From: Aptenodytes patagonicus
Lineage: Eukaryota > Chordata > Aves > Sphenisciformes > Spheniscidae
Assembly (NCBI RefSeq): GCF_965638725.1
Contig: NC_134982.1
Coordinates: 77,018,155 to 77,082,154 of the forward strand
Length of the DNA stretch: 64,000 nucleotides
Direction: 5' to 3'
Part shown: one piece after another, positions 19,901 to 32,063 of the stretch
Layout: the number at the start of each line of letters is the position of its first letter
Numbering within the stretch: position 1 is the stretch's first letter
Notes under the pieces: model-generated
Seen by the model: the letters and a program-made list of their open reading frames with translations, nothing else
The model's database searches: none
Told to the model about the DNA's origin: nothing
Program-made: the position numbers and the translations under genes

Positions 19901-20474
19901 CAACATTGCCAGCAGATAGGGACAGTGTTTACTTCCTTCACACTTTGGGTGTTACCGATTACAGCCAGTAAAACAATATATTTTTACCCAACATACTAGT
20001 TTTTTGGTAGAGTTATTTTCCTAGTCTTCTATTCCAAATGGTATTTTGACTCTATCCTTGTGCTGATTCAAGTAGCAAAGTAATCAAAATTACTAAAATA
20101 ATGAAGTGATGAACTGTAATTAAGATTAAAGATATATTGTTTTTCATCATGAACCAAAAGCTCAGTGCCAGCAATAGAGCGCAAAAGGAAAAAAGATTTA
20201 AACCCAAACTATTGAAATAACTTGCTAGCTATGCAGTTTGATAGCCATACCTTATCTTTTTTCATCAGCTGCAGTCATCCTGCTGTCACGCCACATTTCT
20301 ACAGAGGCTCTCAAGCACGGGGTAACACACTCTGTCTTCTCTATTGTCATTTTTCAGATGTCACTGTGGGTGGACAATACATCTCACAGCAGGTAGAAAT
20401 GCCTAATGCAAGAAGGAGAAATTTGTAGCACAGGAAAAGGGGAAGGAATTTTTCAATTTCTTGAAAGTCTTGAA

Positions 20475-20505
20475 AATCTCCTAGGGAGACTTTCCCTAGG
20501 AGATT
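20475..20505. repeat. Perfect 13-bp inverted repeat (hairpin)
   Basis: AATCTCCTAGGGA (20475-20487), a 5-base loop GACTT, and TCCCTAGGAGATT (20493-20505). The arms are perfectly complementary. It lies in non-coding DNA. No precursor-length stem extends beyond the arms, so it does not look like a microRNA hairpin. Confidence 0.9.
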
Positions 20506-20811
20506 AAATCCCAGATCCATACAAAAAACTCACCATGGCTTGGGGCAAATAATCCTATCAAAGTCAATGAAAGCATGCAATTTAAAAAATTGTGCTCTGT
20601 GTAAACATCTGCAGTAGGCTTCAGATCACTGGCAGACATGAAACTTGCTACGACCTTGGTATTTGTTCCCAGTGATTTCAAGGGAACTATTCACATACAA
20701 AAGCACATGCTGAACTTCTAAAAACGGGATGTAAAGCCAATTAATTCAGTCTAGCTACAGACAAGCTCCAGACTAAAATCCTTGCAGGGCTGCTATTTAT
20801 TAATCAGTATT

Positions 20812-20834
20812 TGTGTATCACTTTGTGATACACA
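20812..20834. repeat. Perfect 10-bp inverted repeat (hairpin)
   Basis: TGTGTATCAC, loop TTT, GTGATACACA. The right arm overlaps a short direct repeat (CACTTTGTGAT twice), so the hairpin probably grew from slippage. Confidence 0.9.
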
Positions 20835-22853
20835 CTTTGTGATTACCTTCTAATCGGTATCTTAAATTCATATACCATACCCTGTTTGCAGGATCAGACC
20901 ATAGGGATGAGATTTACCCAAGTGCTGTCTCTCTCTGAGAAGGGCTAGTACACTGCACGTAGCAGTGGGCCCCGAGGTCCTGACGGCGTGCAAAGTTCAG
21001 CTGGTCTCTGCTTGCAGCAAACCTGCTTCAAACTGGATTTTTACAGTATTTGTATTCCAAAGGCTTGTGGATCACATACTGTGTGAAATCTGCAGCTGAA
21101 TGCGTTTGTCCATTGTCATCCCACCACTGATCAAAAGAAGAAAGTCCATGACTTCAAATCAACAACCCTTGCCTTGGCAATGCTGAGCTCTCTTCTCCAT
21201 AGAGAGAAGCTGTTTGGGTATTTCACCTCGACAGAACTAAACTAAGCAATGCTAACATTTCAGTCCTTGTTTCCATTTCTATGCTGATAGATGGCACCTA
21301 TTAGGAGTTACGTACCAATTCAAAAGGTAGTCAATTAAAATATTATGCTTTGCTTCAGACATGCAGCATCCAGCCAAAGCCTACAGATTTTATTGACTGC
21401 AACCAGGAGGGTTTTGCCTCAGTAAAGGACTGAGGGATTTGGTCTAGTGATAACGGTGTCAGCTTAATAATAAACCCCTCCTCAAATAATTGCAGTTCAT
21501 TAGGCCTTGATCCAAAGCACGGCACAGGTAATGACTTCAAGGAGGTCTGTCAGTACTGTTCCCTTGGGGCATGTGTAATCGTAACACTGAGAAAGCCAAA
21601 TTTTTGTGGGAGTGTAAAAAATAGCATACATTCCATGGAGTTTACAGTTGTATGTAGAACTGCTGCAAAAAGAACAAGTGAAGGGAAATAGAGTCGTGCC
21701 TGTTTCCCTGAGTAGGAGCTGAGGAGAGAAGAGCTGGTAAGAAAGTTGGCTGTTCTCACAAGCAAGCTGAGAGCTAGCAACCGACCGCAGTCCTCCTGAG
21801 GGCCCCATGCCAGAGCATCTTTCCAGGCCAGATAGGGTTTTAAAGAGCCTTTAAAAAACCAGCTAACATATTCTTTTTACTAAAGCCTTCTGAAACTCTA
21901 TTAAAACAGCCACAGCTGTAATGGGAATGGTGATGGATGACAGTGGAGGAATGTAGAGATTAACAGAAAAAAACCCTGTAGTGTCACAGTGGACTGCCCC
22001 AGATTGAAAGGTGATGAGTCTGATGTTTAAAAACCTGAGGCAATAGTTACTTGATGGTTACCACTGCAATAAACTGGAAGAGCAAAGCAATAAATTTGTT
22101 CCTTTGAAATCTGCAGTCACCTGCCTCTTTCCGCAGAGGAGCTCTTTGCATTACATGGGTCCAGGAGACAAGTGCTCGTGATCATGCCATCCAGCTCTCA
22201 CAGGAGTGGACCCAGCGTAAGTGGAGCAGGATCAGCTTATCACAGCTTACGTAGGTTTTGCTCCTGAACTAGCAGTCCGTAGCAGGAGAATCGTCCCAAG
22301 ACCAGACTAACCATTTTCTCAAACCCACTGACAAATTTTTCCTTTTCCTCAAGAACTTCTGCAGGTTTTTTTTACAACTGCCAGCTCACCTGCACTTCAC
22401 GGAGAAAGGAGCAAATTTCATCTTTTGCAAATACTTGTCCTGCATTCCATTTAAGTAGTCTGTGAATCTTAGGTGGTTATTACAGCCACTGACATTTCTG
22501 TCAGTCCCTGGTCTCTCCAGGTGCTCTCTCTGCCCCCAGTGAGTCTTTTCCTCTAACATTTTCCTTGCCTTTCATTCGGAGCCTGGAGTACGCTGGAGAG
22601 CAAGACGGACAGAGGGGCAATCCTGGTCTGAGGGGTAGGGTAGGAGGGGAGACAGCTCCACCCGGCAGGCAATGGCAAACTGCCTTCCTCAGGATGAAGC
22701 AGGTCGGCAGAGAGGGGTATTCTTCCATCCTCCGTAGGCTGCCCAGCACAAGTGACTGCGCAGGGACATCAGCCACTCACAGATGATTGATTTGCATCTT
22801 TCCTCGCAGAGATTGTTTCTTTCTGAATGGTCCATTAATTCTTCCTCCCAGGG

Positions 22854-22871
22854 AAAAAAAAAAAAAAAAAA
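22854..22871. repeat. Poly(A) homopolymer run
   Basis: Eighteen consecutive A residues followed by G and six more A. No SINE or processed-gene body is recognisable upstream, so it is listed as a simple repeat. Confidence 0.85.
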
Positions 22872-25800
22872 GAAAAAATAGTACTGCACAGGGAATTTTG
22901 TTTCTGGATAAAAAGAAAGGTTTTACAACAAATGTTAGCACAGAGCTGAGAATTCAGAAACAACTATTTCATTACTTTTCCAGATACAACAGGGTATATT
23001 AATATGTATTAGTACAAAGTCTATGTGCAAATACGTAATTTAATATGCTTTATAAAGTGGTGGTATCTCAGATCACTAACTCTTCATATGAATGGATAAT
23101 AAATATAATTTTCAATTTTCTCAAAATAGTAAAAGCTCAGAAAAACATGATTTCTTAACACAGATCTCAGTAGACTTTGGTATAAACTCCTGGTTGTGGT
23201 TTTTGTGCAAGATTCACCCACAGTTAGTCTGTGAATAAGTATATTGATTGGTCTGTCAATTTTTCTTTAGATAAATTCAGATTAGGAAGTCTTTATCCAA
23301 CAGGAAGAAGGATACATAACTACATCTCAAAACTACTTCCCTCATACTGCAATCTGTCATTGGCCAACATATCTCTCTCAGCCACGTTAATGTTGATAAT
23401 AAATACTAACTGGCTCCTTCTGGGAAAAGAGTACCCAGTACTCATTTAAAAAATGCATACTTCTAGTTTGGGAAGCAATTTTAGAAATAGCTTAGTAGGA
23501 TTCCTCTATTATTGCTTAATAAGCATATGTTCTTTTATTGCTTCTTTTGAGTTAAACATAGCTCACCTATATTGTTTTTTGCTGTTGAAGTCAGATAATG
23601 AAACTGTGACACTTTAGAAACCTGTATAAAACTTCAGTGCTGAATTAAATGGAGAATGTCAATTGCTAAATAAAAGTGAGTTACAATTAGTTTTAGAAGA
23701 GAGCAAGCTATGCCTGCAGCCTGCTGATAACTTACGTTTTCACAATCACATTTTTCAGCAAAAGAAATACTTCTTTCCCTGCTAATTTTGTGTGAAAGGC
23801 CCAAATGAAGAAAGAGTAAGACTGATGGTATGCACATGAATGTAGAGAGCTGTCAGCATTAAATCAGGCCCGTCTCCCCATCCCTGCCAGGGGACAAAGT
23901 CCACCAGTAGAGACCTGAAACCACTTGCCTCTGAGAAAATGAGGCCACATCCACCAGCTGAAGTTTGCCTCTCTTTCCTGACATGATCAGCTCAGCACAC
24001 ACAAAGTCATGCCTTTGAAAACAATTAGGAAAAAAAGGGTTCCTTACTTTGCTGCATTTATAATAAGTTTAAGCACATCTTGCCACAAACTTAAATTTAA
24101 AAACTCCAAATGGAAGTCAGGTTTTTGCTAAGTTCACACAATGTTCCTTTGAAAATAGTAAAGTAAAAGTATTGAAGTGCAAGTAAGAAGGACAGACGCC
24201 ACAAACTCTTACTCTACAGTGTAGCAGTCATCATATTTAGCCTCACTCTTAACAGAGGTGATGATGTCTTTTACTGCTATTAAAAGCCTCGAACGAAGCA
24301 TTCAAGCAGCACACAGAACTAACATGGCAATTAAAAGCCACAAGAAAGCACCTAATTTATACTCCATGTTTACAAATCTTTAACTATTTAAAGACCTCAT
24401 TCTCCTCTCACACCTGCATGGATAAGTTGAATTACTCTGATATGAAACTGATTAGGCCAACATATGAGAACCAAGACAGGCATCATGTCTCGTAACATAA
24501 GCCATCCAAGAGTTAGGTATCTAGCTTCAATTAGCCAGCTACATTTCCCACCACATCCCAGGCCATCTAATTTTTACTGGATGATCTGGTGTCTTGGTTT
24601 TCACCCATGGGCCAGCCTCAGCTGGCTTATGGGAGGCAACTCAATGAATTATTGCTTTTTTCTCTAATTTCTTGGGATTGCCTTAAAAATGTGAATCAAG
24701 CATAAATCATCAGTGCATTTATGCCTGCATGACAGTACAGACATCCAAGGGCAAGAGCTATAAGGGGATCTTACTACACCAGAGCAATACTAACTCCAAA
24801 ATCTATCAGTGATTTCAGTTTAAGCAGTGGTAGGAAAATATGTGTTAACCACTGTCTGAGTTTGGGACATCATCTGTGTTTTTTTCTTCCTGCAACTGCC
24901 CAGCATTGCACGTATGGAAGCTGCAAGGCAAGAGGGTTATATTGTCACAGGCAAAGATCATGGACTTCTTGCACAGGCTCAATGCGGAGGTTTTATGTTT
25001 TCTGAGACAAAAGAGTTTACCAAAAAAGTGATCTGAATTAATGAATTTTTCAGAAGGAACATAAGGCAGAGAGATGCCACTGGGATGGGGCAACCTCAAA
25101 GCCAGAAATAGAAAGCGAGGTTCTCCTGAGCATCTCGTCTGTTTGCTGCTCTTGATCTTTCCATGGCTTCCAAGATGTGTGAAACTAATCTAATTAACCT
25201 TGAACAATGGCCTTTATTAAACAGAATATGTGAAGAGGAAGAGACCAACATAGAATTTAACCTGTGCATGGTGTGAGGGTACAGACATTTTTCCTGTTCA
25301 TGTCTAATGCCTTTTGTTTTTGAGAAGAACATTTGACATATGAAGTATAATCAGCAACTTAGCTCTCCAGTTTGCCTTCTTGACTTGCTTCTGGTGCCTC
25401 ACCCTAAGAGTTATGCATCAGTCAATGTACTTCATAACCTCCTATTGACCTTGAAAAAAGGCAACTGACAACAAAGCTGTCTAAATGCTGCAAAATTATC
25501 AGGTGAGCTTCATTGTTCAAAGACAAACTCATCAATTACTTTGTAATGAGAACAAAGGTAACAAAGAATCAATAAGGTATTTTTTAGCACTAACCAAGCC
25601 CAACATATTCCAACATGCTTAAGTACCTACACAGACATATTTTATAAATTGTGTTCAGTTTCCTGAACAGAGTCTGAACTGACAGTGCAAAAATCAACCC
25701 CCTTGCTTTTTTTACCCTTTCATCAGGGTCTGCTGATGCTATAGTAGGACTGTAAGTTGAACAAAAAGGCATGTCCTTAGCTTCTTGGCCTTGTCCGACC

Positions 25801-27429
25801 CCTCTCCTTCCCAACACTGACTGCAGATCCCTCCACTCCCAAATCCTCCTGTGCACACGAGAGGTGCCATGTTTGGCTTTCCCTGTGTGAGGACAGAGCT
25901 AGCGTAAGAAGGAAGTATCAGGAGTGCTTATCTGGGGTGAGTTGCATTTGCCACTAACCATTCGCAAGGGACAGCTGGCATGTGAATTGTGTATCTCTAA
26001 ATAAAACTTGTGAGGACACAGGAGCGAGGAGATGGGCAAACACCATGTGAGGTGGGTTTTTCTGCTCTGTTTTTTCATCCAGCGGAGACCAACACTGTAA
26101 CAAACTCCGATCTGCTTTGTCTTTGAAGACTGGGCAGCATCCCCTAACACTCTCATGAATTAGAGAGAGAATGAATAGATTAGTATTTAAGCAGCAGGAA
26201 GAACCACATCTCTGCCTAAGAAAAGATGCTTTCCAATGGCTTAGCCTTGCTTGCTGAGCTGATCTTCCAGGCGGCACTGTCTGCCAGACTAGGAAACCTG
26301 ACTTCTAACAATGAGACCCAGTCATGCAGTGAAGAGATTAATTCACATCAGTTATAATACCTATTGAAGCAACTCATTAAATCAGCCATCCAGCACACCT
26401 GACGGGCTTAATCTAATGTCTCATCCTGGCCCTGGGGTTATCAGTGGGCAGCTGTAACTATAAGCTATTGAAAAGACATTTTCCCAGGGGAGTTTCTGTT
26501 TCCTGGAAGTCAGGCATCACTGATTATTTATTTTCCCTGTCTTGCCCATTCCAATCTTTCCTTTCCAATCTTCTTATCTCCTAGAGGGCCTATGCAGCTT
26601 TTTAGTAACTTGAAATCAAGGTACGAAATCAGCAATATTCTGATTACAGGCAAGCTCTGAAGGCAACTCACGTGGGCTTACAATGGCATCACATTAGCAC
26701 TGTATGGATCTACAGATCTGGTAGTGCCTCTGCAAACATAGGACCTGATTCATCTAAGAGGTCAAATTTTGTTTCCTTATTCCTGCAAAGCCTTGAAGTG
26801 TGTTACACTTGAAAAACGTAAGGAGTTTCAGGAATGCCAAAGCAATTGCATGCATTTTTGTGGAAATTACAGACTTCTTCAAACATGAGTCTTTTCAAAG
26901 AAAATTGAGCCACCAGCTACATATCTCTCAGCTAACAGAAAGCACCCAGCACCCACCACATTTTAAGACTACCATTTAGCTAGTCGGGTCATCCCTACTG
27001 AGAAAGCACCTTGGAAGATGAGTCACGTCCTGACCTGCGAAGGAAGGGGTGAGTTTATTCACTGAGATAAGGAAGCTTTCCAGGCAGAGAGCACCACGTG
27101 TCCATCTCCCATCTCTGTTCTTGGCACACAGCCAAGGGTGCCCACAGGGTCCCAACCTGCAGGAGAAATTAGAGGGGCTTATTTTTTTTGCTTTCCTTCG
27201 GTTTCCCTTCAGCCTCGAGGACTGGACTTGAACCACCATCTCATTTTGATGTGAGCTGCAGGCAGCTGTCAGATGGAAACACTGCTCACTAACATGTGAA
27301 TGGGAATTGAGTCAGCAACTTGGAAAGCAAAGGTTTAGCTTTCATAACTGCTCCTTTAAGCCGCCCAGTCCCTAGATTCTACTGAGCTATTTTACCTTTA
27401 AAAATAATCATCTTCTGTGGGGAAAAGGA

Positions 27430-27515
27430 TAAAATTAAAATTTTACTTAAATAATTTTTTTAAAAAATTTAAAAATAGAATTATTCTTTAACTTTAAAAA
27501 TTATTATTCTCTAAG
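27430..27515. repeat. AT-rich low-complexity tract
   Basis: Nearly pure A/T, with runs such as AATTTTTTTAAAAAATTTAA. No coding content. Confidence 0.7.
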
Positions 27516-30500
27516 CAAAGCCACACAGATTCAGTCTCCTGGACATTAAAGGACATATACAGTCTAAACCAGCACCATAATCAAAAAGACAAGATGTGTA
27601 CAGCATGCAGTCACTTACAGAAGGGATTGACTGCAAAATTACATGCTGGCCTTGAGGAGTTCTCTGGGTAACAACTGGAAGGGAAGATACAGACAAATAC
27701 CTTTCAGCATGATAGTATCTGCAGAGTTTTATTTCTGGACATGGAGTAATATTTAATATTCCCTGGCACAGGCTCTGCTATGCAAAGCCTTCAGGTTCTG
27801 AGATCAGCTGCCTTCTACCAGCAAGCTGTACATCCTCCCGTCATTCCTCGCACTGCTGCAGGGTTGCACATGCACTGGCTGAACAGTGCCTGCATTAGCA
27901 ACCTGCTGCCTTAAACATATTCAACACCTGCCCTTCGGTTGTCTGATCGCAAAGAAGCAAGAGAAACTGGAAAGGTCAAGCGGAAAACACTGAACAGAGC
28001 GAGCCATACAGCAGACACCGAGTAAAGCAGGCAATGAGTTCTCAAGCCCTGGAAAAACTGGGTCAAAAGGGTCTGAAACAGAAGCTGTTAAGCAAAGTGA
28101 GAAAGCAAGGTTGTTATTTCAAAGCTGCTCCATGAGGCAATATTGCTCTGTGGCCGTGATGTGCTTTGCTTTTGGTTGTGCTCTGCTCAAGAGCGAAGGC
28201 AGTTTTGAATTGCAAGACAGCAGGGGTTGTATAAAGTAGACACAAGCTGCATCGGGAGCCGCAGCCATACACAAAAGCAGGAAGGCAAAGAGGAAAAAGC
28301 AAGAGGAACTATCCTGATAAGGGGAAGAAATTAAATCACATGCTTTCAAAGAGAGGCAAGGACAGCAGTGAAAACCTTCCACGCTCACTAATAGGTAAAA
28401 CCATGCATGTAGAACTTTTCACCTTCCAAGAATTTCATGCAGATTGTCCTTTTAGGTCACAACATCTCAGCTTCCAGCATACCCACACAATGACTGTGCC
28501 TAATGCCTCAAAAGGAGAGGAATAAAACCAGCGATGACTCCATCCTCCTCAGAGAGGGATGCTAGCAGGACGGTACTTACAAGGTTCCTTGCAGTACCCT
28601 TTGGGAGGGCATTTCAAAACTTACAAGGCATCGCTTTGTGTGATCCTGGGCAGCATCAGGTGCTTGAATGCAATGTGTTCAGAGCGCACAGCCCTAAGTG
28701 CAGAAAGACAGGGCCTTGGAATAGGAGCTGCATGGCAGGCGTGAACACCGCTGAGACAACCGTGTTTTCCCTGGTGGGGTGAAGTCAGAAAAAGCATCCC
28801 ATCCCTGGGACTGCAGGAACTGGAGTAAGATCCTGAGGCAAGAGCAGAACTCTGCAGTGAAGAATTTACCTGGAAAAAAGAAAAGGGCAGAACAATTTTA
28901 CCACAAGCCTTAGCCAGAGTCATCCTAAAATTATCCGCCCTTACATCTTGGTTACCTCATGGCAAAAAAACCCCAACGAACAACTATGAAGTAACACCTG
29001 CACAGGGACTGAAGTGACACCCTACTGTAATAGCAGCTCCTTATAAAGAGGATGTGCCAGGTCCAGCAGAGACCACAAGGGAGAGCATAACAAAGGTGTG
29101 TGGTCACTTGCATCCCGTCTTGCTTCCACGACAGCTGAGCCCTGTGCACAGCAAGGATTTTGGGGCTCCCCCCCTGCTCCTTGTATGCAGTGGAAATGCA
29201 GATTTTGGGGTATGTCACCTTATTATGTTGCAGCTGGAGAAAGAAAAAAAGAAGCCCTTTTCTTACCTATCTGTGAACAGTTAGGCCATGACAGAAATAA
29301 ATCGCAATAAATTATGAGGTCCCACTCCAACCGCAGCTCTCTATCAGCACAGAGTATTTCCAGGTAAGCAGCAGAGAGCTGCCACCTGCCCAATTAAACC
29401 TTTTTTTTTTTTTTTAAAGGGACATATACTTTAATCTAAACAGGCAATTTGGAACAGCCCAGTTTGGGGAGTCAGCATGCTCTGTAACCGTGGCAAGTTC
29501 TCAGAGTCGGGCTGATGCTGCAAGGCATGAACTGCATTGATTATATACGTTTAAGTCATGTAAGTGATTTTCACTGGAGAATATATTAAATGCCCAAATC
29601 TGGTTCTATGTCTTATGTTCATCTGCTTCAGAGTTTGAACACCCAAGTGAAAAACTGCTGCAAAAAATTAGTTTTTCAGTCACACCAGTACAATCCACGT
29701 GCTTTGAGCTTTAGACATACGAAAAGCTAAGAAGGCCTTTCAAGGTGAAACTTGTGGATTTAGAAATGTTTCAAAATTTGATTTTTATTTCATTTCAAAT
29801 TTTAATTTTAGAATTCCTGGAGTTTGGAAGGTTAGGTGTCCAGCTGGATCCCACAGTGTTAGACCTTCTTTTCATTCTCAGGCAAAAAAAACTATTTTGA
29901 CATCCGCAGCAATGCAGTTTACAAATAGCTTCAAAGCCCCATGTGCTTCCCATTGGAAGTGCTGGACCTTCAGTGCCTACAATGGACATGTGATTAAACT
30001 GGCTGCCAGCACAATGGCTGGTAAATGCTGAGAAAGTTCACAATCAGCCTGCAAGGTAAAACAAACTACACCCCCCCCTCCCAAATTTATATGCTAAAGT
30101 ACTACATAAAAGGATATCATCATCGTTGAGCAGAAAAGCAACCACATGAAATAAATGCAGTAAATATTTGCTTATCCAGCCATCATGAAATGAGGAAAAT
30201 ACAACCTAGATTGAGTGAGATAAAAATGGAGAGTCTTTCCTTTTCTTATGATACAAACTCTTATCACACCCTTGCTTAAAAAGGCCATGTGAACAAGACA
30301 AACTTACAATGCACTGGGAGGGGAGCACAAGCACACTCATGTTGTGCCACGTCAAATTCATAGTGTTGTAAGGCAAGCGATCTCACTTCTTGCAGCACTT
30401 GTGAAAGCAGAAGGAGAAAAAATAGATGAGGGTGGGGGAAGAAGGGGATTTGAAATACAGAAACAGAACAAAGTCCCGTACTCGTCTTTAAATTTCCGAG

Positions 30501-31475
30501 CATCCTCATTTGCATATGCATATCTGAAAACACAAGCTTCCTCCTATCCTTTTCAGACGCGGTATTGTTACAGATTTGTAACAGGGCCACAGTCTGAGCA
30601 GACACAACCTGGAGTCCAAGCCATCTCTGAAGCACTGGCAGGATAAGACTTGTGCAGGGAGGCAGCAGCCGAGACCAGTACACAGCAGCGGGTCAGTCCT
30701 CCTCAGCTTGGTCTGAGGCACCTGTAGTTCAGAGTGGGTAAAAATAGAAAGTGACATGTTTTTAAGAAAGCATCAGCCTTCTGTAGTGCTGCAGGTTAAT
30801 GATATTCTGTTAAAGCCATATGGGTCTGTGTCATGCAGACACTAAGGAGAAAGGAGAAGAGGACAGGGAGATGAAGAAAACCGAGACAACACAGTGGGAA
30901 AGCTGAGGAAGAGGACAAGGGGAGCTGCATCTCCACTGGACTCTTGTGACTATTGCACAGAGGCAGGAGGTCATCCTGAAAATGGCAATTTAATATCCCC
31001 ACACCCTTGGCCCAGGGGGAAAGACTGGTTCCAGTGTCTGCTCCCCACGGGATTCCCTATCTGGCACAAGGTAAAGAGCAAATTAAGCTCTGGCTGAGCA
31101 GCCCGTAACCCAAAACTAAGCACTCAGCAGCTCCTCTGGCCACCAGCCACGTTCTGGGGCCTGAGAGTTGCCAGCCCCTGGCATCAATCCCAAGCACCGG
31201 GGTACTGCAGCATCAGCTCCTTACACCCCTTCTCCTTTGCAGAGGAAGACCCTGGCTGCCCCCTGTGATGGGGTGGGTGCTGGTGTGGGGAGGAGGCCAG
31301 CAGGCATAGCCTCGCAGCCCACCTTTAACGAGATGCATACCTGTACGGAGGCACTAGGTAAGACCAGCACCACAGCTCAAGGTGAGGCACTCCCTCTAAA
31401 AAGGTTTGAGGTTATGTGCAAAATTTTGTCGTCATTAATGCAGGCATCTAACAGCGAGGTGCAAAGGACAGCCTG

Positions 31476-32063
31476 TGTGCTGGTTTTGACTGGGATAGTT
31501 ATTTTTCTCCATAGTAGCTAGTATGGGGCTATGTTTTGGATTGTGCTGAAAACAGCGTTGATAACACAGGGATGTTTTAGTTACTGCTGAGCAGTGCTTA
31601 CACAGCGTCAAGGCCTTTTCTGCTTCTCACCGCACCCCACCAGCAAGCAGGCTGGGGGTGCACAAGAAGTTGGGAGTGACACAGCTGGGACAGCTGACCC
31701 CAGCTGACCAAAGGGATATCCCACACCATATGACGTCATGCTCAGCATATCAAGCTGGGGGAAGGAGGAAGGCGGGGGACATTTGGAGAGATGGTGTTTG
31801 TCTTCCCAAGTCACCGTTACATGTGACGGAGCCCTGCTTTCCTGGAGATGGCTGAACACCTGCCTGCCGATGGGAAGGAGTGAATGAATTCCTTGGTTTG
31901 CTCTGCTTGCGTGTACAGCTTTTGCTTTCCCTATTAAACTGTCTTTATCTCAACCCACGAGTTTTCTCACTTTTACTCTTCCAATTCGCTCCCCCATCCC
32001 ACCGGGCGGAGTGAGCGAGTGCCTGTGTGGTGCTTGGTTGCTGGCTGGGGTTAAACCACGACA
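31476..32063 (+). mobile_element. Solo LTR of an avian endogenous retrovirus (ERVL-like)
   Basis: A complete-looking LTR of about 588 bp. It begins TGTGCTGGTTTTGACTGGGA and ends GGTTAAACCACGACA, giving TG...CA termini. Internal landmarks familiar from the bird repeat are GCTGAGCAGTGCTTACACAG, a CRE-like TGACGTCA at about 31732, CCTGCTTTCCTGGAGATGGC and, near the end, ATTAAACTGTCTTTATCTC, which carries the polyadenylation signal. No internal viral genes adjoin it. A 5-bp target duplication is not clean: CTGTG or GCCTG on the left against GTGTG on the right. Confidence 0.88.

Larger units (their letters stand above)
16901..31475. other. AT-richer gene desert
   Basis: About 14.5 kb with no convincing exon on either strand. 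I looked in particular for NDUFB6, which human synteny would place here on the minus strand, and saw no match to its conserved segments. Individual hairpins and homopolymers are listed separately. A T15 run lies at 29401-29415. Confidence 0.5.
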
